From Lysobacter firmicutimachus (GTDB lineage Bacteria; Pseudomonadota; Gammaproteobacteria; Xanthomonadales; Xanthomonadaceae), in the NCBI RefSeq assembly GCF_037027445.1, contig NZ_JBANDL010000002.1:806001-870000 (forward strand): 64,000 nucleotides of DNA, written 5' to 3'. The position numbers and the translations under genes are program-made. Of this stretch, positions 1-9,700 are shown one piece after another (position 1 is the stretch's first letter; the number at the start of each line of letters is the position of its first letter). The notes under the pieces are model-generated. The model was not told where the DNA came from and ran no database searches. It saw nothing but the letters and a program-made list of their open reading frames with translations.

Positions 1-1
1 G

Positions 2-472
2 TACAGCCGCGAGGCGGCGCTTCGGCTCAATGTGTACTCGCGCTACACCTATACGTTAGAGACGCTGATTCAGGCCGGGCAGACCGGGTTGCGGGTCGGT
101 TCGGTGCCGGTCGGGGTCAACCCGCCGACCCGTCCGTCGCGTCTCATCCGCAGCATTCCTGTATATGTCGGTCGTTCGGGGCTCGCCATTCTGCGTGCTT
201 TTCTGACCTATCGGCCGCTGGAGTTCTTCCTGTTGCCTGCAGCCTTCAGCGGTCTGGCCGGCGTGGGAATCGGCGCGGGGTTCCTGTTCGAGTATGCGCG
301 CGGCGACGGGCAGGGCCATGTGCAGTCGCTGATACTCGCGGCGGTGCTGATCCTGTGCGCTGGCGCAGCGACGACGATCGGCTTGTTGGCGCACCAGTTG
401 GCGGTCAATCGGCGGTTGCTCGAGGAGCTGCAGCAGGATCGGAGGCGAAAGGAGTGGCGGGCGGCTCCATGA
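2..472 (+). CDS. Family 2 glycosyltransferase, C-terminal part (cut by window start)
   Basis: The frame is open from base 2, so the catalytic GT-A domain lies outside the window and only about 156 C-terminal residues are visible. The first visible part (SRYTYTLETLIQAG, then VGVNPPTRPSRL) matches the end of a dolichyl-phosphate-mannose-synthase-like GT2 catalytic domain. Two hydrophobic segments follow (around FFLLPAAFSGLAGVGI and LILAAVLILCAGAATTIGLL), then a charged tail. Enzymes of this layout move sugars from nucleotide donors onto lipid carriers at the inner membrane. The stop overlaps the next start (ATGA at 469-472), so it is translationally coupled to the downstream glycosyltransferase. 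The family call rests on the tail only. Confidence 0.7.
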   Translation, partial: YSREAALRLNVYSRYTYTLETLIQAGQTGLRVGSVPVGVNPPTRPSRLIRSIPVYVGRSGLAILRAFLTYRPLEFFLLPAAFSGLAGVGIGAGFLFEYARGDGQGHVQSLILAAVLILCAGAATTIGLLAHQLAVNRRLLEELQQDRRRKEWRAAP

Positions 473-1518
473 AGTCGGTTTGGTACCTGTCGCGGAAATT
501 TCCGCCCAGTCAGGGCGGCATGCAGCGGCTCAGTTTCCATATCGCCGATCAGCTGCGCGCGCGCTCGCCGGTCACGGTAGTGAAGTGGGGGCGGGGGCAA
601 TGGGGCGTGCCTTGGTTCGTGCTGTGGGCCTCGATGCGGCTGGTTTGGGGATTGGGGCGCGGTGAGGTGCGGCTGCTGCTGCTCGGCGATCCCGCGTTGA
701 GTGCGTTGGCCTGGCCGGCGCGCTGGATGGGCGTACCGACCGCGGTCGTGGTGCACGGTCTGGACATCGCGTTCCCGGCGGGCTGGTATCAGAGCTATCT
801 GCGGCGACACTTCGATCGTCGCTTCGACCGCTACATCTGCATCAGCCGCCATGTCGGGGGGATGTTGCGGGAACGCGGCGTCGCGTCCGACCGGCACACC
901 CTGATCCATCCGGGCGTAGATACCCTGCCGCCGTCCGGAACCGAGCGCGATCCCCAGTCGCCGGTGCGATTGTTGATCCTGGGGCGTTTGGTGCGCCGCA
1001 AGGGCGCTCTATGGTTCCTGCGCGAAGTGATGCCACGTCTGCTTGAGCGCGCGCTGCCGGTCACGCTGGACATCGTAGGCGACGGGCCCGACCGAGCGGC
1101 GTTGGCGACGGCGATCTCGGAACTGGACTTGCGTGCCACGGTGAGTCTGCACGGGGCGGTCGACGAATCCGTCAAACTGGGCTTGTTGGCGCGCTGCGAT
1201 CTGGTGCTGATGCCGAACATCCGCGCTCCCGGCGATCCGGAGGGCTTCGGCCTGGTGGCACTGGAGGCGGGCGTCAGCGAACGCTACGTCCTGGCCGCGG
1301 ACCTGGAGGGGTTGCGCGATGCGATCAGCGAACCCCACAACGGCCGTCTGTTGCCCAGCCAGGACGGTGCCGAGTGGTGCGCGACAATTGCGAAACTGTG
1401 CGCGGATCGCGATGCTCTGCGAGCGTTAGGCCGCCAAGCGCGCGAGTTCGTCGGCTTACATCATTCCTGGAGCGAGATGGGTCGGCGTTACCACGAGTGC
1501 CTGAATGAGCTGCTCTGA
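469..1518 (+). CDS. Family 4 glycosyltransferase
   Basis: This 349-residue GT-B enzyme starts at the ATG inside the ATGA overlap with the upstream gene; the longer upstream reading would run through that gene. The N-terminal acceptor domain opens MKSVWYLSRKFPPSQGGMQR, with the GG loop usual for GT4. The donor domain contains LILGRLVRRKG, DIVGDGPDR and PEGFGLVALEAG, the conserved E-x7-E-type nucleotide-sugar region. It probably acts at the cytoplasmic face on a lipid-linked glycan together with the GT2 before it and the membrane protein after it. Donor and acceptor cannot be read from the sequence. Confidence 0.85.
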   Translation: MKSVWYLSRKFPPSQGGMQRLSFHIADQLRARSPVTVVKWGRGQWGVPWFVLWASMRLVWGLGRGEVRLLLLGDPALSALAWPARWMGVPTAVVVHGLDIAFPAGWYQSYLRRHFDRRFDRYICISRHVGGMLRERGVASDRHTLIHPGVDTLPPSGTERDPQSPVRLLILGRLVRRKGALWFLREVMPRLLERALPVTLDIVGDGPDRAALATAISELDLRATVSLHGAVDESVKLGLLARCDLVLMPNIRAPGDPEGFGLVALEAGVSERYVLAADLEGLRDAISEPHNGRLLPSQDGAEWCATIAKLCADRDALRALGRQAREFVGLHHSWSEMGRRYHECLNELL

Positions 1519-2488
1519 AGCCCGGCGCAGCCGCTTGCGCGGGTTCGGCCTGTTCCTCGGCCTGGCGGCGCTGGTCTGGGTGGTGACAGAAGCGTCCGGA
1601 CGCAGTCGCGAGTTGGCCTGGCTGCTGCAGGATCTGGCCGCCGGTCGCTTTGCGGCATCCGTCGCCTGCTGCCTGGCGAGCCAGATTTTGTTCGCGGCCG
1701 CATGGCACGTGCTCGCCCGCAACGGCTGGATCGGAGCTCGCGCCATCGGCGATATGTCTCGCTGGGCGCAAAGCCTGCCGGGGAAATATCTGCCCGGCAA
1801 GATCTGGCAAGGCGTAGCGCGCGGAGCGCTGTACGCCGACGGCGATACCGCTCCGCGCGGCGTGCTGTTGTTGTTCCTGCGCGAACAGTGCCTGTCGCTG
1901 GGATTGTGCGCGGCGATCGCGGCGACATACGCGCCTGCGGCTCTCCCGCCGAGAGCGGGCGCATGGTTGCAAGTGGGGCTGGCATGCGGCGCGGTCGCGT
2001 TGACCTGGGCGGGCATCTGGCGCCGATGGCCGATAGCGATATCGCCGCGTTCGTCGCGATTGTGGAGCGGACGGTCCCGCGTCGGCCCGTCCTATCGCGC
2101 GTCGGCGCTGGCCTGGTTGTTGCAAGCCGGAGCGTACTCGGCCATGAGTGCGGGGTTCGTCGTGCTCGCCGGCGGTGGGGACATGCCGCTTGCTGGTTCG
2201 CAGGCGGCCGCTGCGATGTGCCTGTCGGGTCTGATCGGCGTCGCCGCCCTGTTCGTGCCGGCCGGTATAGGCGTGCGGGAGGCCGGTCTGGTATGGGGGC
2301 TGGCGCCATGGGTCGGTACGGCCGAGGCGGCCGGCCTAGCCCTGATGTGGCGTCTGGCGATTACCGGTGCCGAAGTGATGTTCTCCGGCGCCGGTTTTCT
2401 GCTGCCGCTGGTCCGGCCCTTGCGAGCCGCGGGTCCCGGACCGGGCCGGGACCTGCGGACCGATCAGAACTCTTCGACGCCCGAGTGA
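1505..2488 (+). CDS. UPF0104 / LPG-synthase-TM-like integral membrane protein
   Basis: This 327-residue polytopic protein overlaps the upstream glycosyltransferase by 14 bases. The motif VPAGIGVREAGL is the hallmark of the UPF0104 family, which covers the membrane half of lysylphosphatidylglycerol synthase and AglD-like proteins. SLPGKYLPGKIWQG in the N-terminal third is also typical. Proteins of this family near glycosyltransferases are thought to help move or position lipid-linked sugars, but the biochemical role is unknown. The 3' end overlaps the convergent minus-strand gene by 25 bases. The C-terminus is a hydrophilic, Pro/Gly-rich tail. Confidence 0.75.
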   Translation: MSCSEARRSRLRGFGLFLGLAALVWVVTEASGRSRELAWLLQDLAAGRFAASVACCLASQILFAAAWHVLARNGWIGARAIGDMSRWAQSLPGKYLPGKIWQGVARGALYADGDTAPRGVLLLFLREQCLSLGLCAAIAATYAPAALPPRAGAWLQVGLACGAVALTWAGIWRRWPIAISPRSSRLWSGRSRVGPSYRASALAWLLQAGAYSAMSAGFVVLAGGGDMPLAGSQAAAAMCLSGLIGVAALFVPAGIGVREAGLVWGLAPWVGTAEAAGLALMWRLAITGAEVMFSGAGFLLPLVRPLRAAGPGPGRDLRTDQNSSTPE

Positions 2489-3651
2489 CCGACGAAAAGA
2501 GGCGGGTTGGAGCCGTTTCCGCTTTCGCAGGTCAGCGAGTACGACAACAGCAGCGCCAACAAGCCTCGCGACTCGACCTTCAGTACCCACAAGCCGTTAG
2601 CGCCGTCGTTGCGGGTACTGCGTTCGCCCAGATATACCTTCTGGAACGAGCTGATGTCGTTGCCGCCGGCTACGACGTTGCCTTGCGGATCTTCCAAGCG
2701 CATTTCCAGCTGCGAGGCGTTGGCGCCGTTGATCCGGCATTGCACCCAGTCGGGATGCTGTAGGTACAGGCCGTACCGGTCCTGGCCGCTGATCAGGCCG
2801 AGCACCGAGCCTAGCGCGCTGGTCGTGGACAGGCCGACTTTCTTGCTCCTCAGGTCGTCCGGATCACTTTCCTTGGCGATGCGGAAGTCGCCGTCGAAGC
2901 GCTGATTTTCCTGCAATGTGCAGTATGCGACGAAGCCCGGGTTGGAGCCGGCCGTGGTCTCATTGAACACCGCCTGCACGTTCTCGTAGTCGCCGGCCGG
3001 CGCGCCGACGTGGCTGTGCACGTCGAGGAAGCGCAAGGTCTCGTTGGCGCTCAGGCTGGTGACCTGCTGATTGCCGAGCTGCGCGCCGCTGGCCGTGCGC
3101 AGCGACCAGGTGACCTCGACCGGTTCGCCGAGAGAACCGACGAAACAGTTCGACTGGTAGCCCGGGGCCGCCGCCTGGCGACGCAATCCGGCGACGATCG
3201 ACGAACTCGCGCCGCCGCCGGTCAGCGAACCGATCTTGAACCCTTCCACCGAATAGCCGGCGCCGGTGAACGATTGCACGCGCGCATAAGCCGAAATCGG
3301 AACCGTGGTGGCGCTCTGTTCTGTCAGCGAAAGCTGGCCGTAATTGCTGGTGGAGCTCGGCGTGATGCCGCACAGCGATGCCAGCGATCCTTCGACGACG
3401 GCGCCAGGGGCGACGCTGAGCGTGGTGCAAAGGCGCGGACCCGGAAGAGGGGTTCCGGTCGCGCCGTAGTACTCGACGCGCACGCTCGCGTTGGTGGTTC
3501 CGGCATTTCGGACATAGATCGTCGATACATAGCTGGTGCTGCTGACGACTAGCGGCATGCGCACGGTGGTTCCGTAGCCGTCGCTGCTTTGCGCGAACGC
3601 ATTGCCGGCCAAGAGCGCGCCGACCAGCAGGCAGTGCTTGTAGGCTTTCAT
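2464..3651 (-). CDS. Secreted protein of unknown function
   Basis: This 395-residue protein has a clear Sec signal peptide (MKAYKHCLLVGALLAGNAFA, cleavage after AFA). An ATG lies two codons upstream, but AGGAG sits only 3 bases from it and 9 bases from the chosen ATG, which favours the start at 3651. The mature part is rich in Ser, Thr and Gly and looks beta-rich. It has several cysteines suited to periplasmic or extracellular disulfides, and a C-terminal section (YGLYLQHPDWVQCRI, then WVLKVESRG) that could be a small beta-sandwich. I do not recognise a family. It is followed on the same strand side by another exported small protein. Confidence 0.75.
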   Translation of the reverse strand: MKAYKHCLLVGALLAGNAFAQSSDGYGTTVRMPLVVSSTSYVSTIYVRNAGTTNASVRVEYYGATGTPLPGPRLCTTLSVAPGAVVEGSLASLCGITPSSTSNYGQLSLTEQSATTVPISAYARVQSFTGAGYSVEGFKIGSLTGGGASSSIVAGLRRQAAAPGYQSNCFVGSLGEPVEVTWSLRTASGAQLGNQQVTSLSANETLRFLDVHSHVGAPAGDYENVQAVFNETTAGSNPGFVAYCTLQENQRFDGDFRIAKESDPDDLRSKKVGLSTTSALGSVLGLISGQDRYGLYLQHPDWVQCRINGANASQLEMRLEDPQGNVVAGGNDISSFQKVYLGERSTRNDGANGLWVLKVESRGLLALLLSYSLTCESGNGSNPPLFVGHSGVEEF

Positions 3652-3778
3652 TCGCATCCTCTCCTGTACTTCATCCTGTCCATTCGTGGCCGTGGGCCTC
3701 GCCCACGGGTCGTTGCTCCACCGAGGCGCCTGTTGTCGGTCGCCCGGTCTTGCCCGCATCGCCGCCGGACCGGAGGCG

Positions 3779-4264
3779 TCACTGATTCAACAGCGATTCG
3801 GGGAAGGGCTTGGTACCGTCGAGTACGGCGGCGATGTCGGCGCGGCTGACGCCGTAGATCTGAGACACGGCCTCCGGGTGGGCGCGCATCTCGGCCAGCA
3901 ATTGTTGTTTGAGCTGATCGCGTGCGCCCGGGGAAAGGGCAAGCCCTTGGTTGTAGACGATTTCCTGCGGTTTTCCGTCCGGGCCGATGAACGTCCGCGG
4001 CGGTTGAGCCTGCGGCGCAGCGCTGCGGACACGCTCTTCCAATGCGGCCTGAGCCGGCGCCACCGCGGAGCCTATGGGCTCGTCAGCGTGGCGCGCGTCC
4101 GCGAGGTCGCGTTGGGCGTCGTGCGCAGTCGGCTGGATGGCGGACGCGGAATCTGTCGTCGAACGGTCGCTGTAGAACGGAATCCGGACGGTACTGGTTA
4201 AGAGAAACAAGGCAGCCAATGCGATGGTTGCGGCCAACAGTGCGCGTATCCGCGTCGATGCCAT
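3779..4264 (-). CDS. Small membrane-anchored or exported protein of unknown function
   Basis: This 161-residue protein begins with a hydrophobic N-terminus (RALLAATIALAALFLLTSTV), either a signal anchor or an uncleaved signal. A Shine-Dalgarno AGGAG lies 6 bases before the ATG. The mature part is polar and ends in a helical section (LKQQLLAEMRAHPEAVSQIY) followed by GVSRADIAAVLDG. No catalytic motif is visible and I do not recognise the family. It lies upstream of, and in the same direction as, the secreted protein at 2464-3651, separated by 127 bases. Confidence 0.65.
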   Translation of the reverse strand: MASTRIRALLAATIALAALFLLTSTVRIPFYSDRSTTDSASAIQPTAHDAQRDLADARHADEPIGSAVAPAQAALEERVRSAAPQAQPPRTFIGPDGKPQEIVYNQGLALSPGARDQLKQQLLAEMRAHPEAVSQIYGVSRADIAAVLDGTKPFPESLLNQ

Positions 4265-4978
4265 GAGTTGCTCCTGTCTTGGGCGGCGATGGCCGGTCGC
4301 GACGCGATACGCGTCGGCGTTCCAATACTGATCCGCAGGCTTGCGTACGTTTCCGGTTTTATCTTTTCGGTAAAACGAAGAACGTGACCAGGCCGGGCAA
4401 AGCGGTCCGAGCCCGAACGGTCGTACCGAAGACTGGAGACGCGAGCCAATGTGAACTGAGCTTCGTGTCGCGCGCCGGTCCGCGGCGGGATGAGACCGGT
4501 GCGTGGCGCTTCATCGATGGAAATCGTCTGCGATCCGAAGGGTCGGATAGGAACGGTGAGCGAGCGTGAGCTGAGCCCTTGCCGGTGCGAAACCCGTCGA
4601 CTCGCTCGTAGCTGAGCGCGATGCGGGGCAGTCCGTGCGCCGATGCATCGATGAACGGCGGGACGGACGAGATGAGATCCATCGTCGACCGCATTGGATA
4701 GCGACACCAGGGTCTTTGACGAATGTGTCGCATAGCCACACACACTAAACGCCGGCTATACGACGGCGACGAATCAATGTGACTTCACTTGGTCTGGACC
4801 GACGCTGCCGTTGCGGCTGCTAGATTCGATTCGACGTGACCTTCGTAACGAAGCGAGATGAATGTGCTTCGGCGAAGGCGGGTAAGTCGTTGCAGGCAGT
4901 CGAGTCGGTTGCGTCATTGCCTGGCTCGCCGTTGCTGAGCCAACGGCTCGAACGGAATCGGGCTACAGGAGCGATCGA
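4265..4978. other. 714-base intergenic region upstream of the two-partner secretion operon
   Basis: No convincing gene is present. Short ORFs on both strands here are Arg-rich and look like GC-driven noise. The stretch must hold the promoters for the minus-strand exported protein (3' side at 4264) and for the tpsB-tpsA operon starting at 4979. A TTGACG at 4716-4721 could be a -35 box, but its downstream -10 partner (around CACTAA, 4743-4748) is weak. I do not call a promoter from it. Confidence 0.4.
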
Positions 4979-6691
4979 GTGAAGCAGGGGGCGCGGGGCA
5001 ACCACGACCGCCGTTGGCGGCGGTGCTGGGCCGGATGTGTACTTGGTGGGGTCGTGGCGACGGCCGGCGCGCAGACGATCGATCCGGGCGAACGCGAGTT
5101 GACGCGGCAACGCGAGCGCGAGCGCGCCTTGCGCGAACAACAGGAGCGGCGGCCGGACGTGCGCCTGGAATCGGGCGCGGGCCGTGAGCAGGAGCGATTG
5201 CCCGATAACGAAACGCCGTGCTTTCCGATTCGCGAACTGCGTCTGTCCGGCGACATGGCCCACGAGTTCGCGTGGGCCGTGCGCGCGGCCGAGTTGCCGG
5301 CGGCCGGCCCTTGCCTGGGCGCCGGCGGCATCGATGTGCTGATGAAGCGGGTCCAGAACGCGATCATCGCCCGCGGCTACATCACCACCCGCGTGCTGGC
5401 GCCGCCGCAGGATCTCAACAATGGCGTGCTGACCCTTGCCGTGGTCCCGGGGCGGATCGAACAAGTGCGCTATGCCGAGGGCGCGGATGCGCGTGCCCAC
5501 TGGTCGAATGCCTTGCCGGTACGCTCGGGCGAACTGCTCAACCTGCGCGACATCGAGCAAGGGCTGGAGAATCTGCAGCGCGTTCCTACCGCGACCGCCG
5601 ACATCCGCATCGCGCCCGCCGACGGCGAGGGCGCGGCGCCGGGCGAAAGCGATCTGATCGTCGCCTGGCAGCAGCGCTCGCCGCTGCGCGTCAATCTCGG
5701 CCTGGACGATGCCGGAAGCGAAGCGACCGGCCGCTTGCAGGCCAATGCGACGCTGTCGGTCGACCACGGATTGGCCCGCAACGACCTGTTCTACCTCAAT
5801 CTCGGCCACGACGCGTTCAACGGTCGCGGCCGCGGCACCTCCAGTTGGACCGCGCATTACGACGTCCCGTACGGCTATTGGTTGCTCGGCGCGACCGCCA
5901 GCGGCTACGAGTATCACCAGACCGTCGCGGGCGACCGTCAGGACTATCGCTACAGCGGGTCGAGCCGGAACGCCGAACTGCGCCTGGCGCGACTGCTGTT
6001 CCGCGACGCCCGCAGCAAGTTCGGCGCCTACGCGCGCGGCTGGTGGCGCGAGTCGGACAACTTCATCGACGACACCGAGATCGAGGTGCAGCGCCGGCGC
6101 AACGCCGGCTGGGAAGCGGGGCTGACCTACAAGCGCTTCATCGGCCGCGCCATCGTCGACGCCAATCTTTCCTATCGTCGCGGTACCGGTGCCTTCGGCG
6201 CCCTGCCGGCGCCGGAGCAGGCGTTCGGCGAGGGGACCTCGCGCATGAAGTTGATCGCCGCGGAGTTGCAGTTGACGGCACCGTTCCAGGTCGGCGCGCA
6301 GTCGCTGCGTTACACCGGAAGCTGGCGCGGGCAGTGGAATCGCACGCCGTTGGTCCCGCAGGACCGCTTCGCGATCGGCGGCCGTTACACCGTGCGCGGT
6401 TTCGACGGCGAAGCCGCGCTCAGCGGCGAACGCGGCTGGCTGTGGCGCAACGAGCTGGCGCTGTCCCTGGGCGGGCCGCACGAACTGTATCTGGGCGCCG
6501 ACGTCGGCCATGTCGGCGGGCCGTCCGTGGCATGGCAGTCGGGCGACCGCCTCGTCGGCGGCGTGATCGGTCTGCGCGGGCGCTGGCGCCGTTTGAGTTG
6601 GGACGGTTTCGTCGGCGCACCGATCTCAGCGCCGCGCGGTTTCCCAGGCGCCTACACCGTCACCGGCTTCAACCTCGCCTGGTCGTACTGA
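4979..6691 (+). CDS. TpsB outer-membrane transporter (FhaC/ShlB/CdiB family)
   Basis: This 570-residue Omp85-superfamily pore exports the TpsA encoded 66 bases downstream. It starts at GTG 4979 with AGGAG 7 bases upstream. After a signal peptide ending near ATAGAQ there is a charged helical linker (residues about 40-70, Arg/Glu-rich). POTRA repeats follow (CFPIRELRLSGD, then GYITTRVLAPPQDLNNG). The C-terminal 16-strand barrel carries the family motif VRGF at residue 472 and ends in an aromatic residue (NLAWSY). Length and order match the family. It is the expected partner of the adjacent giant protein. Confidence 0.93.
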   Translation: MKQGARGNHDRRWRRCWAGCVLGGVVATAGAQTIDPGERELTRQRERERALREQQERRPDVRLESGAGREQERLPDNETPCFPIRELRLSGDMAHEFAWAVRAAELPAAGPCLGAGGIDVLMKRVQNAIIARGYITTRVLAPPQDLNNGVLTLAVVPGRIEQVRYAEGADARAHWSNALPVRSGELLNLRDIEQGLENLQRVPTATADIRIAPADGEGAAPGESDLIVAWQQRSPLRVNLGLDDAGSEATGRLQANATLSVDHGLARNDLFYLNLGHDAFNGRGRGTSSWTAHYDVPYGYWLLGATASGYEYHQTVAGDRQDYRYSGSSRNAELRLARLLFRDARSKFGAYARGWWRESDNFIDDTEIEVQRRRNAGWEAGLTYKRFIGRAIVDANLSYRRGTGAFGALPAPEQAFGEGTSRMKLIAAELQLTAPFQVGAQSLRYTGSWRGQWNRTPLVPQDRFAIGGRYTVRGFDGEAALSGERGWLWRNELALSLGGPHELYLGADVGHVGGPSVAWQSGDRLVGGVIGLRGRWRRLSWDGFVGAPISAPRGFPGAYTVTGFNLAWSY

Positions 6692-6757
6692 GCGGCAACG
6701 TCCGCTCACGGATTTTCCCTCGGATTTCAGCTGTATTCGCAGTCAAGGAAGCACGTC

Positions 6758-9700
6758 ATGAACCGCATCTACCGCCTGGTCTTCAATTGCGCCCTGGGCG
6801 TCTGGCAGGTCGCCTCGGAACTGGTGAGCGCGCCGCGCGGCGGCCGCAGCGGCGGCGGACGCGCAACGGCCCCGAGGCTGCGAGCGATGACCGGCGCGCT
6901 GTGGATCGTCTTGGGGGCCGCGACGACGTTGCCGGCCTGGGCGCAGATCGTGGCCGACCCGAACGCGCCGGGTAGCCAGCGGCCGACCGTGCTGCAGGCG
7001 CCCAACGGCGTGCCGCTGGTGAATATCCAGACCCCGAGCGCGGCCGGCGTATCGCGCAATACCTACCGCCAGTTCGATGTCGACCGCGAAGGCGCGATCC
7101 TCAACAACGCGCGCGGCAGCGCGCAGACCCAGCTCGGCGGTTGGGTGCAGGGCAATCCCTGGCTCGCAGGCGGCGGCGCCAGGGTGATTCTCAACGAGAT
7201 CAACAGCGCCAACCCGACCCGTCTGAACGGTTATGTCGAAGTCGCCGGGCCGCGCGCGGAGGTGGTGATCGCCAACCCGGCCGGCATCCAGGTCGACGGC
7301 GGCGGCTTCATCAACACGCGCCGCGCCACCCTGACCACCGGCGCGCCGATCCTCACCGGCGGCAGCCTCGACGGCTATCGGGTCGAAGGCGGGGCGATCG
7401 GCATCGGCGGCGCCGGGTTGGATGCCGGAACGACGGACTACACCGACCTGATCGCGCGCTCGCTGCGGATCAACGCCGGAGTGTGGGCGCAGCAGCTGCA
7501 AGTTACCGCGGGCGCCAACACGGTCAGCGCCGATCACCGCAGCGTCGTCGCGACCGCCGGCAGCGGCGCCGCTCCGGCGTACGCGCTCGACGTCGGCGCC
7601 CTGGGGGGCATGTACGCCGGCAAGATCGTCCTGCTCGGCACCGAACACGGGCTCGGGGTGCGCAATGCCGGCGCGATCGGGGCGCAGGCCGGCGAACTGA
7701 GCCTGAGCGCCGATGGTCGGCTCAGCAACAGCGGCCGGATCCAGGCGCAAAGCGATGCGGCGCTCGATCTGAGCGGCGGGGTGAGCAACGCCGGCACCGT
7801 CAGCGCTGGCCAACAGCTGCGCATCGCCACTCCGGCCGATCTGGACAACAGCGGCGGCACGCTCAACGCGCGTCGCCTGGAGCTGAGCGCACAAAGCCTG
7901 AGCAATCGCGCGGGCGCGATCGAACAGACCGCGCTGCAGGCGCTGCGGCTGGAGGCGGGTGCGCTGAGCAATCGCGAAGGCGGACGGATCGGTCTGGCCG
8001 CGTTGTCTTCGGGAGGCGGAACCGGCGGGGCCGGCGGTACCGCCGGCGGCGACAGCGGCAGCGGTACCGCCGCCGGCAGCGATCCCAGCGCACCGGCGGT
8101 GGCGCCGCCGCCGATCGTGCCGCTGGCCGATGGCGTGCTGCGCATCGGCGGGTTGCTGAACAACGATGCCGGTTCGATCCAGGCCGGCAGCGGCATCGTC
8201 CTGAACAGCGGCAGCGGTTTGAACAACGACGGCGGCGAACTCGGCTTGGCCTCGTTGACGGTGACCGCAGGCGATGTGAGCAATCGCGGCGGCACGCTGG
8301 CGGTGCAGGGCGAGGCGCAGCTGCAGCTCGGCAACCTGATCAACGACGCCGGCCGGCTCAGCGTCGGCGGCGCGCTTGGACTGAACTCGCAAAGCTTCAG
8401 CAACCGCGGCGGCGAGCTGCTGCACGGCGGCGGCGCGGCGAGCCAGTGGCGGGTCGCCGGCACGCTGGACAACCGCGGCGGCCGGGTGGCGAGCAACGCC
8501 GACCAGCTCCAGCTCGATGCCGGCCGTTTGCTCAACGAGCAGGGGCGGATCGAACACGCCGGCAGCGGCGGGACGATTCTGAACCTCGGCGACTTGAACG
8601 GCGCTGGGGGTCGCATCGCCGGCGCGGGCGCGTTGCGACTGCGCGCCGGCGTCGTCGATCACCGTGGCGCGACTCTGAGCGGCAACGCCGTCGACGTCGC
8701 GGCCATGCACTTCGACAACCGCGGCGGCACGGTGCAATCCGGCGGCGCAGCGATGTTCGCAGTCGACGGGCGGTTCGACAACGACGCTGGGACCGTCGCG
8801 GCGACGAACGACCTGAGTTTGCGCGCCGCAAGTCTCGGCAACGCCGGCGGCAGCCTGCAATCGGCCGGCAATGCCGCGATCGAAGCCGCCACCGTGCAAG
8901 GCGCCGGCGGCACGATCGGCAGCAACGGCGCACTGTCGCTGCGTGGCGGCGACGTCGATCTCAGCGCCGGCACCACCTTCGCCCGCAACATCGATGTCGC
9001 CGTCGACACCTTGTCGACCGCAGGCGGCACGCTGCAGTCGGCCGGCGAGCTGACCATCGCCGCGGCCACGGCGATGGACAACGCCGGCGGCCGCATCGTC
9101 GGCGCCGGCGACATGGCGCTCGCCAGCGCCGCCTTGAACAATCGGGCCGGCACCATCGAGCACGCCGGCGCCGGCACCCTGGCGATCCAGGCCACGAACC
9201 TCACCGGCGCCGGCGGGACGATCGGCAGCAACGGCGCGCTCGACCTGCGCGGAGGAACCCTCGATCTCAGCGGCGGCCAAACCTATGCGCGCACGATCGC
9301 GCTGCAGGCCGATGCGCTGAACCATGTCGGCGCCACACTGCAGGCCGGCGACACCGCGTCGCTGGCCGTTCGCGACACCCTCGACAACAGCCAAGGCCGG
9401 ATCGCGGCCAGCGGCGATACCCGGGTGCAGGCCGGCACCCTGGTCAACCGCGGTGGCGCCATCGAGCACGCCGGTACCGGCACGCTCGATCTGCAGGCGA
9501 TCGTCGTCGACGGCGCGGGCGGCCGCATCGCCGGCAATGGTCAACTCAATCTCTCCGCGCAGTCCGTCGACTTGCGCGCCGGCGACACCTACGCCCAGCG
9601 CATCGACCTGCGCGCCGTCGACCTGGTCACCGCCGGCGGCCAGCTCAGCGCCGGCCAGGACGCGTTGCTCGCGATCCAAGGCCGCCACGACAACACCAGC

